Origin: Pseudoalteromonas luteoviolacea
GTDB taxonomy: Bacteria; Pseudomonadota; Gammaproteobacteria; Enterobacterales; Alteromonadaceae
Assembly: GCF_021654285.1 (NCBI RefSeq)
Contig: NZ_JAKFZS010000006.1
Span: forward strand, 124,001-188,000
Reading direction: 5' to 3'
DNA: 64,000 nt
The translations under genes were made by a program, and so were the position numbers. How positions within the stretch are numbered: position 1 is the stretch's first letter; every line of letters starts with the position of its first letter. Below are positions 45,572 through 55,021 of this stretch, in pieces. The notes under the pieces are model-generated. The model was given only the letters and a program-made list of their open reading frames with translations, had not been told where the DNA came from and searched no databases.

Positions 45572-47305
45572 TTACTTTGTTATCTTGACATCGACATCAA
45601 AGACAATGCCTTTGTCGTCAATATCGTATTGAACGTGCATTTTACCGGTTTGATTAAACAAATCTTTTAATTCATCTGGAATTGGCTCACCAGACTGTTT
45701 TGCTGCTTCAAATAGCTTTGGAAATATTTTAGCACTGTCCAGTCCAAAGCTAGCAAACCCATTGATTGTCACTGCTTGGTTACTTAAATCATTTGCCGCC
45801 TTTTCTGCCATATCGCCTTTATATAAAGCCAGATGCTGTCCTTTTAATGCTAAATAAACAGGGGTTGATATTGAAACACCCTGTGGTAGGTAATCATTTA
45901 TTTCGATGGCGGTGCCATCGCCAGGCAAGGTTAACGATGTAAATTCGGGCACCAAGCTTTTTGCCATATTAAACAGCGCTTGTACATCATCTGCAGAGAC
46001 TGTAACCAAGGCATCCAAAGCTGTTGTATCAAATTCATCAGGTTGGTAAAAAGTCGTGACATCCATATCAAAGATTGTTGCGCTTATACCTTTGAATGAA
46101 CCGAGCATACCCGTAGCCATCGCAAGTGGGGCAGGATTAACGCCTTTTGTTTGTGCTTGCAGAGTGTTAAGCGGTGCACAATCAAATTGGGCGCTTGCAA
46201 ATGCAGCCCATACTGTATTGACGGAAGAAGAGAGCTGATTAGCATTGAGTCCTAAACCCAAAGTGACCATAGCATCGTTACTGCTTTGTGTATGCTGAGG
46301 TAAAAAGCCACGCATATTTTGCAAGGCACTGAGTATTTTTGTATCTGAAGACGCGATAACCGTCGACACTTTAAGGTCGGCAAACTGACTGGTTATGTCC
46401 ACTTTTTGTGTACCGGAAATAATCGCTGGCCATTTTTGAGTGATGTCAGAGAAGTCTTGCTGGCACTCTGGTGTTCTGATGCTGTCAAATGCGTTGTCTT
46501 CTCCGGCTAAACTTGTCAGTTTATCCAGCATTAGAGTGGCTTGGCTATCTGGATTTTTAGCCGTAAGCATCTCGGTAATAAGTTGAGTATCCAGATAAGC
46601 TAGACTGTGGCCATCTAACTGATGACCCTTTATAAATCCCTCTATTTTTCCGCTGTCGCTGAGTGCGTGAAGTGGTTTAGCTAATCCCAAAGCTACTTTT
46701 ACATCATTGGGTTGGTTAAATGGCGTATCAATAGTTATTGTAAGCCAGTTGCCGTTGCTTGCAATTAATAAATCAAATATGCGCTCACCCTCGTAATCAA
46801 TAAAGTACTTAGTTACTGGGGCGCCTTCGATTTGAATCTCTTCGTACTGTAAGCCTGCCTCATCAGCTGCTTGTTTGATGGTGGCCTTGAATATGTTTGG
46901 ATCACCAAATTCTGCACGCAAAACGGGCAGTAAACCAACGCTATAGGCTAGGAATTTTAGGTCATTGTTAATACCCCAAGTGCCTTGAATGTGCTCGGAT
47001 GACTCCGCACTTTTAGAATATTGCTCAAGGATGTTGAGAATAAAATGTTGATTTACACCCATATCATCACTTTTCATTGTCGCAATCACGTCTTCTATTT
47101 GCTGCACATTTTTATAGCTTTTTGGCAGTAGATCAAAATACTGTAGGTAAGGAAAGCTTTTCAGTTGTGACCATAAAAATAGGGTGTCTGCAGGCACATA
47201 GTCCAATTGAGGTAATGGTTCTGAATTACTATTTTTCTGTGTGATGTAGTAGCCGCCTGATGCGATAGCAGTACCTGTAACCAGTGCGAGAAGAATTTTT
47301 TTCAT
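45572..47305 (-). CDS. Large exported protein, DUF3352-like
   Basis: A 577-residue protein with an N-terminal signal or anchor (KKILLALVTGTAIASGGYYI). PLPQLDYVPADTLFLWSQL right after the signal, and repeating alpha/beta units with LLIASNGNWLTITID, resemble the DUF3352/YbjP-like exported proteins of marine gammaproteobacteria, but I am not certain of the family. No catalytic motif stands out. Periplasmic or inner-membrane anchored. Stands alone. Confidence 0.7.
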   Translation of the reverse strand: MKKILLALVTGTAIASGGYYITQKNSNSEPLPQLDYVPADTLFLWSQLKSFPYLQYFDLLPKSYKNVQQIEDVIATMKSDDMGVNQHFILNILEQYSKSAESSEHIQGTWGINNDLKFLAYSVGLLPVLRAEFGDPNIFKATIKQAADEAGLQYEEIQIEGAPVTKYFIDYEGERIFDLLIASNGNWLTITIDTPFNQPNDVKVALGLAKPLHALSDSGKIEGFIKGHQLDGHSLAYLDTQLITEMLTAKNPDSQATLMLDKLTSLAGEDNAFDSIRTPECQQDFSDITQKWPAIISGTQKVDITSQFADLKVSTVIASSDTKILSALQNMRGFLPQHTQSSNDAMVTLGLGLNANQLSSSVNTVWAAFASAQFDCAPLNTLQAQTKGVNPAPLAMATGMLGSFKGISATIFDMDVTTFYQPDEFDTTALDALVTVSADDVQALFNMAKSLVPEFTSLTLPGDGTAIEINDYLPQGVSISTPVYLALKGQHLALYKGDMAEKAANDLSNQAVTINGFASFGLDSAKIFPKLFEAAKQSGEPIPDELKDLFNQTGKMHVQYDIDDKGIVFDVDVKITK

Positions 47306-47659
47306 TATTACTCCATGTTTGTAGGGTCTTCCAATTCAACGTAATGATACCAAGCACGCAAAATTGAACAAACAGTTTTGTTCTTTGGTTTGGAGTGCTT
47401 GAAACATGCAATTGTCTTAGTCAGGTATATTTATAATTAGGTGTCGTTTAATTTTGTGGGAGGACTTTATCGCTTTGAGGTTTTAATTTTTTGATTAAGG
47501 GGTTGATTTGTTGAGGGTTTTTGTTAAATGGAAAGGGGTTTTTAAATTGGGTGGTTAAGTTTTATTGATATTTTGATTACTAGATTTTTGGTGGTTTTTA
47601 AATTAAGTATGTTGGTTTTTTACTTTACAGTACCTTTATGATCTTACATTGAGAACTAA
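47306..47659. other. T/G-rich spacer with extreme strand skew
   Basis: Within 47461-47580 I count about 32 G against 4 C on the plus strand, with T dominant. No gene, no clear hairpin. This is the first of several such spacers flanking the next minus-strand genes. Confidence 0.6.
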
Positions 47660-48032
47660 GTTAATGTATGTAGGCATTCAAATTTACCCGATAAAGAAGT
47701 GAATGATGTGTGTTATGTCAGTTATCATTTTTCGCGAAATAGGTGTGTATTGTTACAAGGTGCTATTAACCAAACTCTAAGGCTTTCAATAGGGTATTTA
47801 ACTCCATGGTTCATATGAAGCTGGTGCTAAACCAAATGACATAATAAATGAGGCTTTGATTGGTAGAAATGAAGGATTCGATGTGTTTGTTTGTAAGGGG
47901 AAGCACGGCCATCACACCGTTGTGGGGAAATTTGTGCGAGGTCATGGCTGTTATTATGGTCAGGGTGGCAGAGAGTTCTTACTAAAAGTGAGTGATGATA
48001 ACTTTTCTGTTTTGACTGATAAGCTTCAGTAA
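47660..48032 (+). pseudogene. Possible frameshifted gene remnant
   Basis: One frame (from 47660 to the TGA at about 47819) is open for about 53 codons. A second frame stays open from 47802 to the TAA at 48032, 76 sense codons including KGKHGHHTVVGKFVRGHG and a YYGQGGREFLLKVSDDNF stretch. Joining them needs one single-base shift near 47802-47807. The second frame reads like a protein C-terminus but has no ATG. No family recognised. Confidence 0.3.
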
Positions 48033-48053
48033 GATCCAAGATAACAAAGAGCG

Positions 48054-48088
48054 CTCTAATAGGCGCAAAAAGCGCCTATAAATTAGAG
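48054..48088 (-). terminator. Hairpin after NTF2-like gene (minus strand)
   Basis: CTCTAAT-AGGCGC, loop AAAAA, GCGCCT-(ATA)-ATTAGAG. Outer and inner stems are separated by a small bulge. It lies about 12 bases past the stop of the minus-strand gene. Confidence 0.55.
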
Positions 48089-48099
48089 GATTTTGATTT

Positions 48100-48540
48100 T
48101 TATTGTTCGGGCTTTCTTGAGATGTATTGTGCTACTTTACTTGTAATTTGCCACTGCTCACCATCAAAAATGAGATTGATGTAATCTACGTAACCATGCT
48201 GTTTTTCTTTTCCCCAGGTGAACTCAACTGTGGCATTGGCAACATTTTCAGTGATCATCATATTAGTGATTTCAACTTTAGCAGCCCATTTATTACCTGT
48301 ATCGATCCGTTGCATGAATTGATCACGGCCAAAGATTTGATACTGGCCGCGCTCGTCAAAGTATTGAATGGTAGCTGTTTTTTGAAAAGCCATTTCAATA
48401 TTTTTACCGATGCCTAGAGTGACACCTGTAATATAGGTGCCAACTGCTTTTTTTGGTGTGTTAAATTGTGCTGCGCTGGCGTTAAGAGCAGTGAATGTGA
48501 GAAACATACAACTTGTTAAGATAAACAATAATCTGGCCAT
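48100..48540 (-). CDS. Exported NTF2-like (lumazine-binding-2-like) protein
   Basis: A 146-residue protein with a signal peptide (about residues 1-23, ending NASAAQ) and a single NTF2-like domain: GTYITGVTLGIGKNIEMAF, RDQFMQRID, and DYINLIFDGEQWQITSK, as in lumazine-binding-2-type proteins. Periplasmic. Function unknown. Strong AGGAGG ribosome site. Monocistronic. Confidence 0.78.
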   Translation of the reverse strand: MARLLFILTSCMFLTFTALNASAAQFNTPKKAVGTYITGVTLGIGKNIEMAFQKTATIQYFDERGQYQIFGRDQFMQRIDTGNKWAAKVEITNMMITENVANATVEFTWGKEKQHGYVDYINLIFDGEQWQITSKVAQYISRKPEQ

Positions 48541-48772
48541 TAATCCTCCTTGTTTTAAATTAAATTTCGAGTTATTGCTGTATTAATCTACTAAATTTTT
48601 TTATTGTTAACCAGTCTGTTTACTCTGCTTTTATAGATATGTTAAGGGGCGCGTTAAGCGATGTTTTTTTAGCTTTTAGATAGGTTGAATACGATGTGTA
48701 ATTTAGTGTGTGGAATATTTCTATTGGGTTATTAATTAAGTTGTTTGGGGCGAACATTGTTATAATTTTTTA

Positions 48773-48798
48773 GGTGAGTAAAGCCTGCTTTACTCACC
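48773..48798 (-). terminator. Perfect hairpin after pentapeptide-repeat gene
   Basis: GGTGAGTAAAGC (48773-48784), CT, GCTTTACTCACC (48787-48798), a 12-bp perfect stem 20 bases beyond the stop. The T tract is on the wrong side for the minus strand, so activity is uncertain. Confidence 0.5.
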
Positions 48799-48817
48799 TT
48801 GGAATAAAAACTTACAG

Positions 48818-50398
48818 CTAACGCATTTTCTTCTGTCTGAAATAGCGATTTCTATATGCAAGCGCGATCAAAAATGCAAAGAAGATAGTTAAAGAACTAT
48901 GTATATAACTGAATAAAGTGTGATTCTTACTTTTAGGTGCCTTAAAAAGCGCTGTTTTGCTTTTTTCACTTTTCTTCATTAAATATGAGGAAAATGGTAG
49001 TGCATTTGCAATTGATATGTTTAGTGCATCTGACATATCATCATACCATGTTAGCCGTTTTTCAATATCCTTATCTAAGAATGTAAATGCAGAACTGGTA
49101 TTAAATGCATATTTATCTGGCTTAGCTTCACTTAGCGTATATTGTGCGAATATAACAGCTGAAAGCACAAAGAAGAAAAATGGTCTAAATATACTTTGGC
49201 CATAATTACTAATGAATGAATAAGATAATATTGCCAATATCTTAAGCGGGTTGCACCCAATCCATTTTTTGATTTTGAGTGTTTGCGCATTAAAGCGCAC
49301 AGTTTGTTGATAACGTATGCCATACTTACGCGCTAATTCTGTCAGCTTAGATAAGCGTTGTGCGTTTTCTTTATTGATGTCACTGTTAAAGTTGTAAATA
49401 ATAGACGGCTCTACGATTAGAGTGCTGAGGTCAATTAGCTCATCCTCATTAATCTCTCTTAGGTCTGGCACAAATTTAAATTTGCCTTGTAACGATGCGC
49501 CATAATGAAACTTTGCATTTCTAAAATCTAGACCACCTTGCTTAGGTACTCCTTTTGGTTTGAAGAAAAACCGACATGCAAATTTTGCATTTTTAAAGTC
49601 CAGGGCATCATCAAACTGTATGTTTTCAAATTCAATTTTTTTACAGAAGTTTGCGCTATTAAATTGAATAGATTTTTTGAATACTGAGCTAGTAAAAAAG
49701 GCGTTGTCCTTGAATGTTGTATTTGAAAATATGGCGCTCTCACTAAAGCAGCTTTCGTGAAAATGTACACGATCATCGAATAGTGAGTGTGAGAAGCTTG
49801 TTTTACCGAAAAAATGTGCGTTGGAGAATGTGCTATTTTCACAAAACAAAGCGTGCTCAAAGTTCGCATGATAGGCTGTGTCAGTATTTGAACAAAAGGA
49901 TGCTGAGTCAAAAACTGCTGAATTACTAAATGTCGTGTTTAGAAATGTGACATTGGTCTTAAAACATGCTTCTGAAAAGTAAGCTTTTTGTTCAAACTTT
50001 ACTTCAGAAAAGTGAGCGTCTTTTAAAAATACGGCTTTGACAAAATCCACATCACCTTTAAAAACAGCATTATTGAAACTGACAGGGTTTTTAAATTTTG
50101 CGTGATAAAAGTTAACTTGGCCATTAAAGACAAAGCCGTCAAAGCAAATAACTTTCTCTGTTTTGAGCTCTAGCCCATTTAAAGGGATTTGTTCTTGAAA
50201 GTATTGTGGATATTGAGTGGCTAAATTATCTAGACAAAATTGAACATCTTCAAAGCTGACATCTGTATTAGGGTTGGCATACATCCATGCATTCCAGGCG
50301 TTTTTACCTTTGAGCCATAATTTTAATGCTTTATCTCCGCTTAAAACATGGTGTTCCTCTGTGTGAGTCGTGTGCTTGTCTGCTTTATTAATTTCCAT
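48818..50398 (-). CDS. Pentapeptide-repeat membrane protein
   Basis: A 526-residue protein. Residues about 75-290 are pentapeptide repeats of the Phe-centred type (units such as AVFKG, ANFCK, AKFHY), predicting a right-handed quadrilateral beta-helix. A helical linker and two or three membrane helices follow (FFFFVLSAVIFAQYT, SSLTIFFAFLIALAY), ending in a basic tail. This resembles pentapeptide proteins with ion-channel-like C-termini, but no selectivity filter is evident. AT-rich flanks set it apart from its surroundings. Confidence 0.78.
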   Translation of the reverse strand: MEINKADKHTTHTEEHHVLSGDKALKLWLKGKNAWNAWMYANPNTDVSFEDVQFCLDNLATQYPQYFQEQIPLNGLELKTEKVICFDGFVFNGQVNFYHAKFKNPVSFNNAVFKGDVDFVKAVFLKDAHFSEVKFEQKAYFSEACFKTNVTFLNTTFSNSAVFDSASFCSNTDTAYHANFEHALFCENSTFSNAHFFGKTSFSHSLFDDRVHFHESCFSESAIFSNTTFKDNAFFTSSVFKKSIQFNSANFCKKIEFENIQFDDALDFKNAKFACRFFFKPKGVPKQGGLDFRNAKFHYGASLQGKFKFVPDLREINEDELIDLSTLIVEPSIIYNFNSDINKENAQRLSKLTELARKYGIRYQQTVRFNAQTLKIKKWIGCNPLKILAILSYSFISNYGQSIFRPFFFFVLSAVIFAQYTLSEAKPDKYAFNTSSAFTFLDKDIEKRLTWYDDMSDALNISIANALPFSSYLMKKSEKSKTALFKAPKSKNHTLFSYIHSSLTIFFAFLIALAYRNRYFRQKKMR

Positions 50399-50823
50399 TT
50401 CTCTTCATGTTTAGTAAGACTTTACTGATTATATAATACTGGTTTGATCTTTTTTTAAAACTAAAAATGGCTGTTTTTTACTGTGTTTACACTGTGGTTT
50501 CATTTGAGGTTTTAATTTATAAATTCTGCTGCTTTTATTTAATAACCTTTAGAGGTTTGTATTTTTATAATGGAAGGTTGCTTTTTTGTTTTTCTTGGTT
50601 TTTTTGTGTGAATTATTTTGTTTTATAGATGGGTTTTTGGTTGAAAAAATGATTTTAATTGACAATTTTTATCAAAGATAATTTAATTTGTTCTTTGTTT
50701 TTTTGTTGGTTTTTATTAACTGTAATCTGCTTTTTAATTCATTATTTAATTTTTTGTTTGCTGTTAATTTTTTAATTGCCTGCGTTTAGTTTATGGTGTT
50801 TTTGAGTTTTTGGTTAAGTTGAA
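50399..50823. other. AT-rich, T/G-skewed spacer
   Basis: A 425-base gap, very T-rich on the plus strand with few C. It should hold the divergent promoters of the pentapeptide-repeat gene and the zinc-ribbon gene. I see no gene in it. Confidence 0.55.
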
Positions 50824-52512
50824 ATGACCTATATAGTACTAAGAGGGTACATGGAACATTGTAATTCAACAGTTTTTGTGGGCGATAACTTTTGCAGCCG
50901 ATGTGGCGAAAAAGTTAGCAATGAAAATAAATATTTAACACTTTTTGATATATTACCTGAACAAAAAGAATTACTAGAGCAGTATTATGATAGTTCAATC
51001 GTATTTACAGGTGAAGTAATTGCGACGCAGTTATATCAACGTAAAATTGTTTCTGATGAAGAGAGTAAGTCTTATGCGAATAGTCAAAATAAAACTTATT
51101 CTTACTGGTGGATTGAGCTTAAAAATAAAGAGGGTGATATCTATACATTTTCAATCTCAGCAGAGACAAAGGGTATTCATACGATTAAAAAAGGTGATGT
51201 ATTTTCATTAGTGAGCCCATATTGGTATCAGTTGAATGCACCAAAGGATAATATTCCAGCAAACTCGATGATTACCAATAATGATACACCACCATGTTTT
51301 ATATTTCATGGTCGGCCCCGTCATACTGGAGAAGGGTGTCATCAGTATATGATGAAAGATATCGAGAAACCTATTCGTGGCTCATTTCAAATAGCCGAAA
51401 CACTAGGTGCATGGGCTTTTATTTGCGTGACTTTAATTTCTATTCTTGGTATTTCAACATTGTTGGCTTGGGGCGCATCATTGGTTACATTGGCTGCTGC
51501 GGCAAGGTTGGCGTATCGATGCAATAACGAGAAGAAAACATATCAAACAAAGCTAGAAAAGTTTAAGGCTTTAAATACGTTCATCAGTCAAGTGGCATCA
51601 ATTTCTGCTGACCAGTTAGGCTATGATTTTGCTGTGAGGTCTGTATCGGATACTGATTTAATATGTGGCGGCTGTCATACAAGAGTACCTGAAGGCACAC
51701 CTTATTGCTTTAATTGTGGTTTCAAGTCAACAGTAGAGACTTCAGAGTCATTAGATAAAAGTGATAAAACGTCTCTAAGCGTGAGTGAGCTTAAAAGTAG
51801 CTTAATGCAACAATACTCAATGAACTACTCTGAGCAGTACACTCACAAAAATGTGTTGCGTTCAAATCAGGTTGGAGATGTAAAACTGTGTTTCTTACTG
51901 GGTAAAGTTGTGAGTAAAGAAGTGTCAAACACTGTTACCAATAAGAAAGTTCATACAGGTACAAACTCAACGGAGGATAAGCATGGGCTTACGCAATACT
52001 CGAATGTTTATCAAACCTTGAGAAAATCAGAAATGCATGGCCCTGTTAATATAGAGTGCAATGACGGCAGTATCTATACCTATTATTTTGATTTAGATAT
52101 GCTCGGAAGTCTTAATGAGGGAGATTGGCTTTCTTTTGGTCAGTCGGTTGCTACATTAAATGGTGAAACCTTCGTATTTAGGGAGTATGCCTATAATATG
52201 ACTCAAGATATTGTATATCATGGAAACAGTCTTTCACGCTTTGAAGGGAATTCGTGTGTTGGTGTATGGTGGTTCCTTGGTTTATTGATGCTGATAGCGA
52301 CTTTCTTTGCATTGGACATCAATGATGGCGAATTGGCTTCTGTGCCATTTATATTGTTTGTATTAAGCAGTGTTTATTGGCGAGTGAAGCATAAAAAGAA
52401 TATCAAAGAGAATAGACTGCAAAAAAAGAGAGTACTTGATAAGTTTCTTAGTATGAAGAAAGAATTTATTGATAATCTAGAACAGATCCAAACACAAAGT
52501 AAAAATTTGTAG
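50824..52512 (+). CDS. Membrane protein with duplicated zinc-ribbon module
   Basis: About 562 residues with the same module twice. Each copy is a zinc ribbon, a beta-rich domain of about 110 residues and a membrane hairpin. Ribbon 1 (HCNST, then FCSRCGEKV) lacks one of four cysteines; ribbon 2 (ICGGCHTRVPEGTPYCFNCG) is complete. The beta domains share KNKEGDIYTFSIS / NDGSIYTYYFDLD and GDVFSLVSP / GDWLSFGQS. Membrane segments lie near 193-225 and 480-520, and the C-terminus is basic. No family recognised. The start could also be the ATG 27 bases downstream. Confidence 0.68.
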   Translation: MTYIVLRGYMEHCNSTVFVGDNFCSRCGEKVSNENKYLTLFDILPEQKELLEQYYDSSIVFTGEVIATQLYQRKIVSDEESKSYANSQNKTYSYWWIELKNKEGDIYTFSISAETKGIHTIKKGDVFSLVSPYWYQLNAPKDNIPANSMITNNDTPPCFIFHGRPRHTGEGCHQYMMKDIEKPIRGSFQIAETLGAWAFICVTLISILGISTLLAWGASLVTLAAAARLAYRCNNEKKTYQTKLEKFKALNTFISQVASISADQLGYDFAVRSVSDTDLICGGCHTRVPEGTPYCFNCGFKSTVETSESLDKSDKTSLSVSELKSSLMQQYSMNYSEQYTHKNVLRSNQVGDVKLCFLLGKVVSKEVSNTVTNKKVHTGTNSTEDKHGLTQYSNVYQTLRKSEMHGPVNIECNDGSIYTYYFDLDMLGSLNEGDWLSFGQSVATLNGETFVFREYAYNMTQDIVYHGNSLSRFEGNSCVGVWWFLGLLMLIATFFALDINDGELASVPFILFVLSSVYWRVKHKKNIKENRLQKKRVLDKFLSMKKEFIDNLEQIQTQSKNL

Positions 52513-52656
52513 TCTCTTGCTTTGGGCAATATCTCTTAAATCAAAAGAGTGAACTAATGAACGTTTGGCAGAGTGTTTTATTTTTAAAGCGTCCCCAGCT
52601 TTAAATTCACTGATAGTTTTCGTTAATTCGGGTTTTAATTTTGAGATAACTTATGG

Positions 52657-52697
52657 GTAGTCGCTAGGGTGTTTTTAGGGCATACCTTAGCGACTAC
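52657..52697. terminator. Convergent hairpin after zinc-ribbon and PEGA genes
   Basis: GTAGTCGCTA (52657-52666) and TAGCGACTAC (52688-52697), with partial pairing inside the 21-base loop. It lies between convergent genes. No strong T tract. Confidence 0.45.
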
Positions 52698-52705
52698 TGA
52701 TTATA

Positions 52706-55021
52706 TTATTTAGGCTCTAGGGTTATCTGCAAAGTTTGTTTTCCTTTCGCTATATTATGCCAGCTTCGATAAGGCTTAAAATTCGGCGCAACGATCTGAA
52801 TGTCGTACCTTCCTGGTAATAGTTGTATATTATCCGTGTATTTTGGCTTTATATTCATAATACGAATATTTGCAGATTTTGCGTTTGTCTTTACTATCAA
52901 ATATGATGGTTCTGGCAATACTTCTTGCACAGCCTTCAACGACTCTTTACCTTGCTGGGATGTTGGTAATTTGGCATCAATTAAGGCCAAGCTATGAGTG
53001 TATGGCTCGACATGTTTATAAATATGGGTGGATGCCTCCAAATTAACACCAAGCGGATGTAAGAAGGGCTGAACATGTAATGTCCATCTCAGTGCAAATG
53101 AATATACAGGGTTACTTACCGACTCCACTTTTTCTAAAAAATGGTTCACAGGGCTGTTATTGTTGGCCGTAAATTGATTACTGATCACCAATACAGGCAT
53201 TACGATAAGCAGAATAACAGGGATGCTCTTAATGCAAGATACTTGCCACCATGATAAGTTCTTACCCCAGTGAGGTTTAAAAACTTCGAACGCTTTAACT
53301 GGCAGTTTAATGATAGTTAAGCAGATCAAAAATAAACTGAGTGACATTGAAATAGGTGGAACGATGACTGATCTCAAAGCTTGTTTACCCGCATTCTCAT
53401 ATTTACCACCCTCTTCGAAATGTGGGCGAGCATCGACTATCATCTCTAAGTATCGCTGCGTTCGTTTATCGATGTTTGGATCAAGTACATATTGTTTAAA
53501 GTTGGCTTTATTCCAGTCGGTGCGTACATTGTGGACATACATCTCTCCCATATTCTTTTTAATTTCATTTTGAACACTGGGGTGGAGTTGGAATGCTTGC
53601 CAGTTTAAGTTTATCGGTAAGTCGAGCCCCCGCTTGCGTGTTTCTTGAAGCCAGCGCAGATCTGCTTCGGCTTTGACTTTGTCAGCGACAGCTTGTGCAA
53701 ACAGTAAACGCTGGCCAATATGCCATGATTCAGGCAGCTTTAGTCCTTGTCCTATTAAAGAGGTATGGATACGTTGCTGAGTTTTACTATGGCTACGGAA
53801 TGTTGCCAATGAATCAATGCTCATTGGGTAACCAGTGTCTTCTGTGAATTGGGCATGGAAGTTTGGGTGTGCCAATATGAGTCTTTGATAATGCATGGGA
53901 TCATCTGTGTATTTGTAGCGCTTATCTTTCATTCCGCCATCGCCACCGGTTGCTAAATCCACAGCTTGCACTGCGGTGAATAAACCAGCAGTTAACACGC
54001 CAGCTAAAATCGATCCAGCAGTATTTTCTAGACCGCTCACTTCTTCTTCAATTAACCAGTAATCTGGAGAAATATAGCCGAGGCCGGCTTTATTTATTTC
54101 TTTTTTATATGAATCCGAGAAGTTTGCAATACAGGCTGAACGACGATCTCGTTGAGAGTACTTGCCGTAGTACTCATGGCATTTATTGACTTGTCGATGA
54201 TATTCATAAATTTTAGGACCATATTTTTGAGCACGGGTTTCTGCTCGCGCAATATAGGTTTTAATGGCTTGTTGATACTGTTGCCAACCTTGGTTTACCT
54301 GCTGCTCAATATCCTGCCAATACATCTGCTCTCTATCAGGAATGGATGCTAAAATGCGGTTGTACTCATTCGAGCCTTCGGCGTATTGACTATATTGCTC
54401 AGACACGTTTTTATATAGTAACGAAAAGTCTTCGTAGTAAGCGTCTATATCTCGATAGGCTTGCTTTTGAACAAACTGCTTAATGATGTCTCTTTTATGT
54501 GTTTCAAGGTTGTCAGCCAAGGTATCATCTGCATACAAAAGGCCACCAAACAAAGCTAAAAAGGTTAAATTTTCAGAACTGTTTAAAGTTTCATTGTCAT
54601 ATTCAAGGCCTGCTACTGTCACGGCATTGAGCGCCAGTGCATCTCTCATGGCAGCACTGAGTACAGCATATTCACGCTGTTGTGCGGTAGATGGTTCAAT
54701 TAATAGCCGTTCTACAAGTTGTTTTTGGCCAAAATATACTGTTGGCCAAATGATGATGGTTAGGCAAATAAGTGAAATACAACCTCTTAATTTAGTTTTA
54801 TATACTTTAGCTGGAAGAAGATCGGCCAGGAGTAAGGTGACGCCAATCCCAGATATTGCTCGGCCAAATACTTCTAGTTGCTCCAATGCATGCTCTGAGG
54901 GAGTACCCAGGCCAACAAGCGATACAAGTTGCGCATTAAAAATGATTTCTGGTACCAAATAGGCAAGGCTCATTAAGAAGAAAAATGCTCGCCAGAATGC
55001 GGGTTTATATTGGCTATTCAC
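52706..55021 (-). CDS. Large membrane protein with C-terminal PEGA-like domain
   Basis: A 771-residue inner-membrane protein with two to three N-terminal helices, a long helical extra-membrane region (about 90-530), further helices (PPISMSLSLFLICLTIIKL; KSIPVILLIVMPVLVI) and a C-terminal PEGA-type beta domain (SYLIVKTNAKSANIRIMNIK, then LLPGRYDIQIVAPNFKPY). Such domains often face the periplasm and may contact cell wall or surface. The GTG start overlaps the end of the GDPD gene by eight bases, so they are coupled. Function unknown. Confidence 0.68.
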   Translation of the reverse strand: MNSQYKPAFWRAFFFLMSLAYLVPEIIFNAQLVSLVGLGTPSEHALEQLEVFGRAISGIGVTLLLADLLPAKVYKTKLRGCISLICLTIIIWPTVYFGQKQLVERLLIEPSTAQQREYAVLSAAMRDALALNAVTVAGLEYDNETLNSSENLTFLALFGGLLYADDTLADNLETHKRDIIKQFVQKQAYRDIDAYYEDFSLLYKNVSEQYSQYAEGSNEYNRILASIPDREQMYWQDIEQQVNQGWQQYQQAIKTYIARAETRAQKYGPKIYEYHRQVNKCHEYYGKYSQRDRRSACIANFSDSYKKEINKAGLGYISPDYWLIEEEVSGLENTAGSILAGVLTAGLFTAVQAVDLATGGDGGMKDKRYKYTDDPMHYQRLILAHPNFHAQFTEDTGYPMSIDSLATFRSHSKTQQRIHTSLIGQGLKLPESWHIGQRLLFAQAVADKVKAEADLRWLQETRKRGLDLPINLNWQAFQLHPSVQNEIKKNMGEMYVHNVRTDWNKANFKQYVLDPNIDKRTQRYLEMIVDARPHFEEGGKYENAGKQALRSVIVPPISMSLSLFLICLTIIKLPVKAFEVFKPHWGKNLSWWQVSCIKSIPVILLIVMPVLVISNQFTANNNSPVNHFLEKVESVSNPVYSFALRWTLHVQPFLHPLGVNLEASTHIYKHVEPYTHSLALIDAKLPTSQQGKESLKAVQEVLPEPSYLIVKTNAKSANIRIMNIKPKYTDNIQLLPGRYDIQIVAPNFKPYRSWHNIAKGKQTLQITLEPK

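Noticed and set aside
47827..48039. 70-codon minus-strand frame in the accessory spacer
   Set aside because: The plus-strand frames in the same place read more like protein. No ribosome site seen for the minus frame.
54483..54962. Open frame of 159 codons opposite the PEGA membrane protein gene
   Set aside because: Antisense shadow, with the membrane helices and gene coupling supporting the minus-strand reading.
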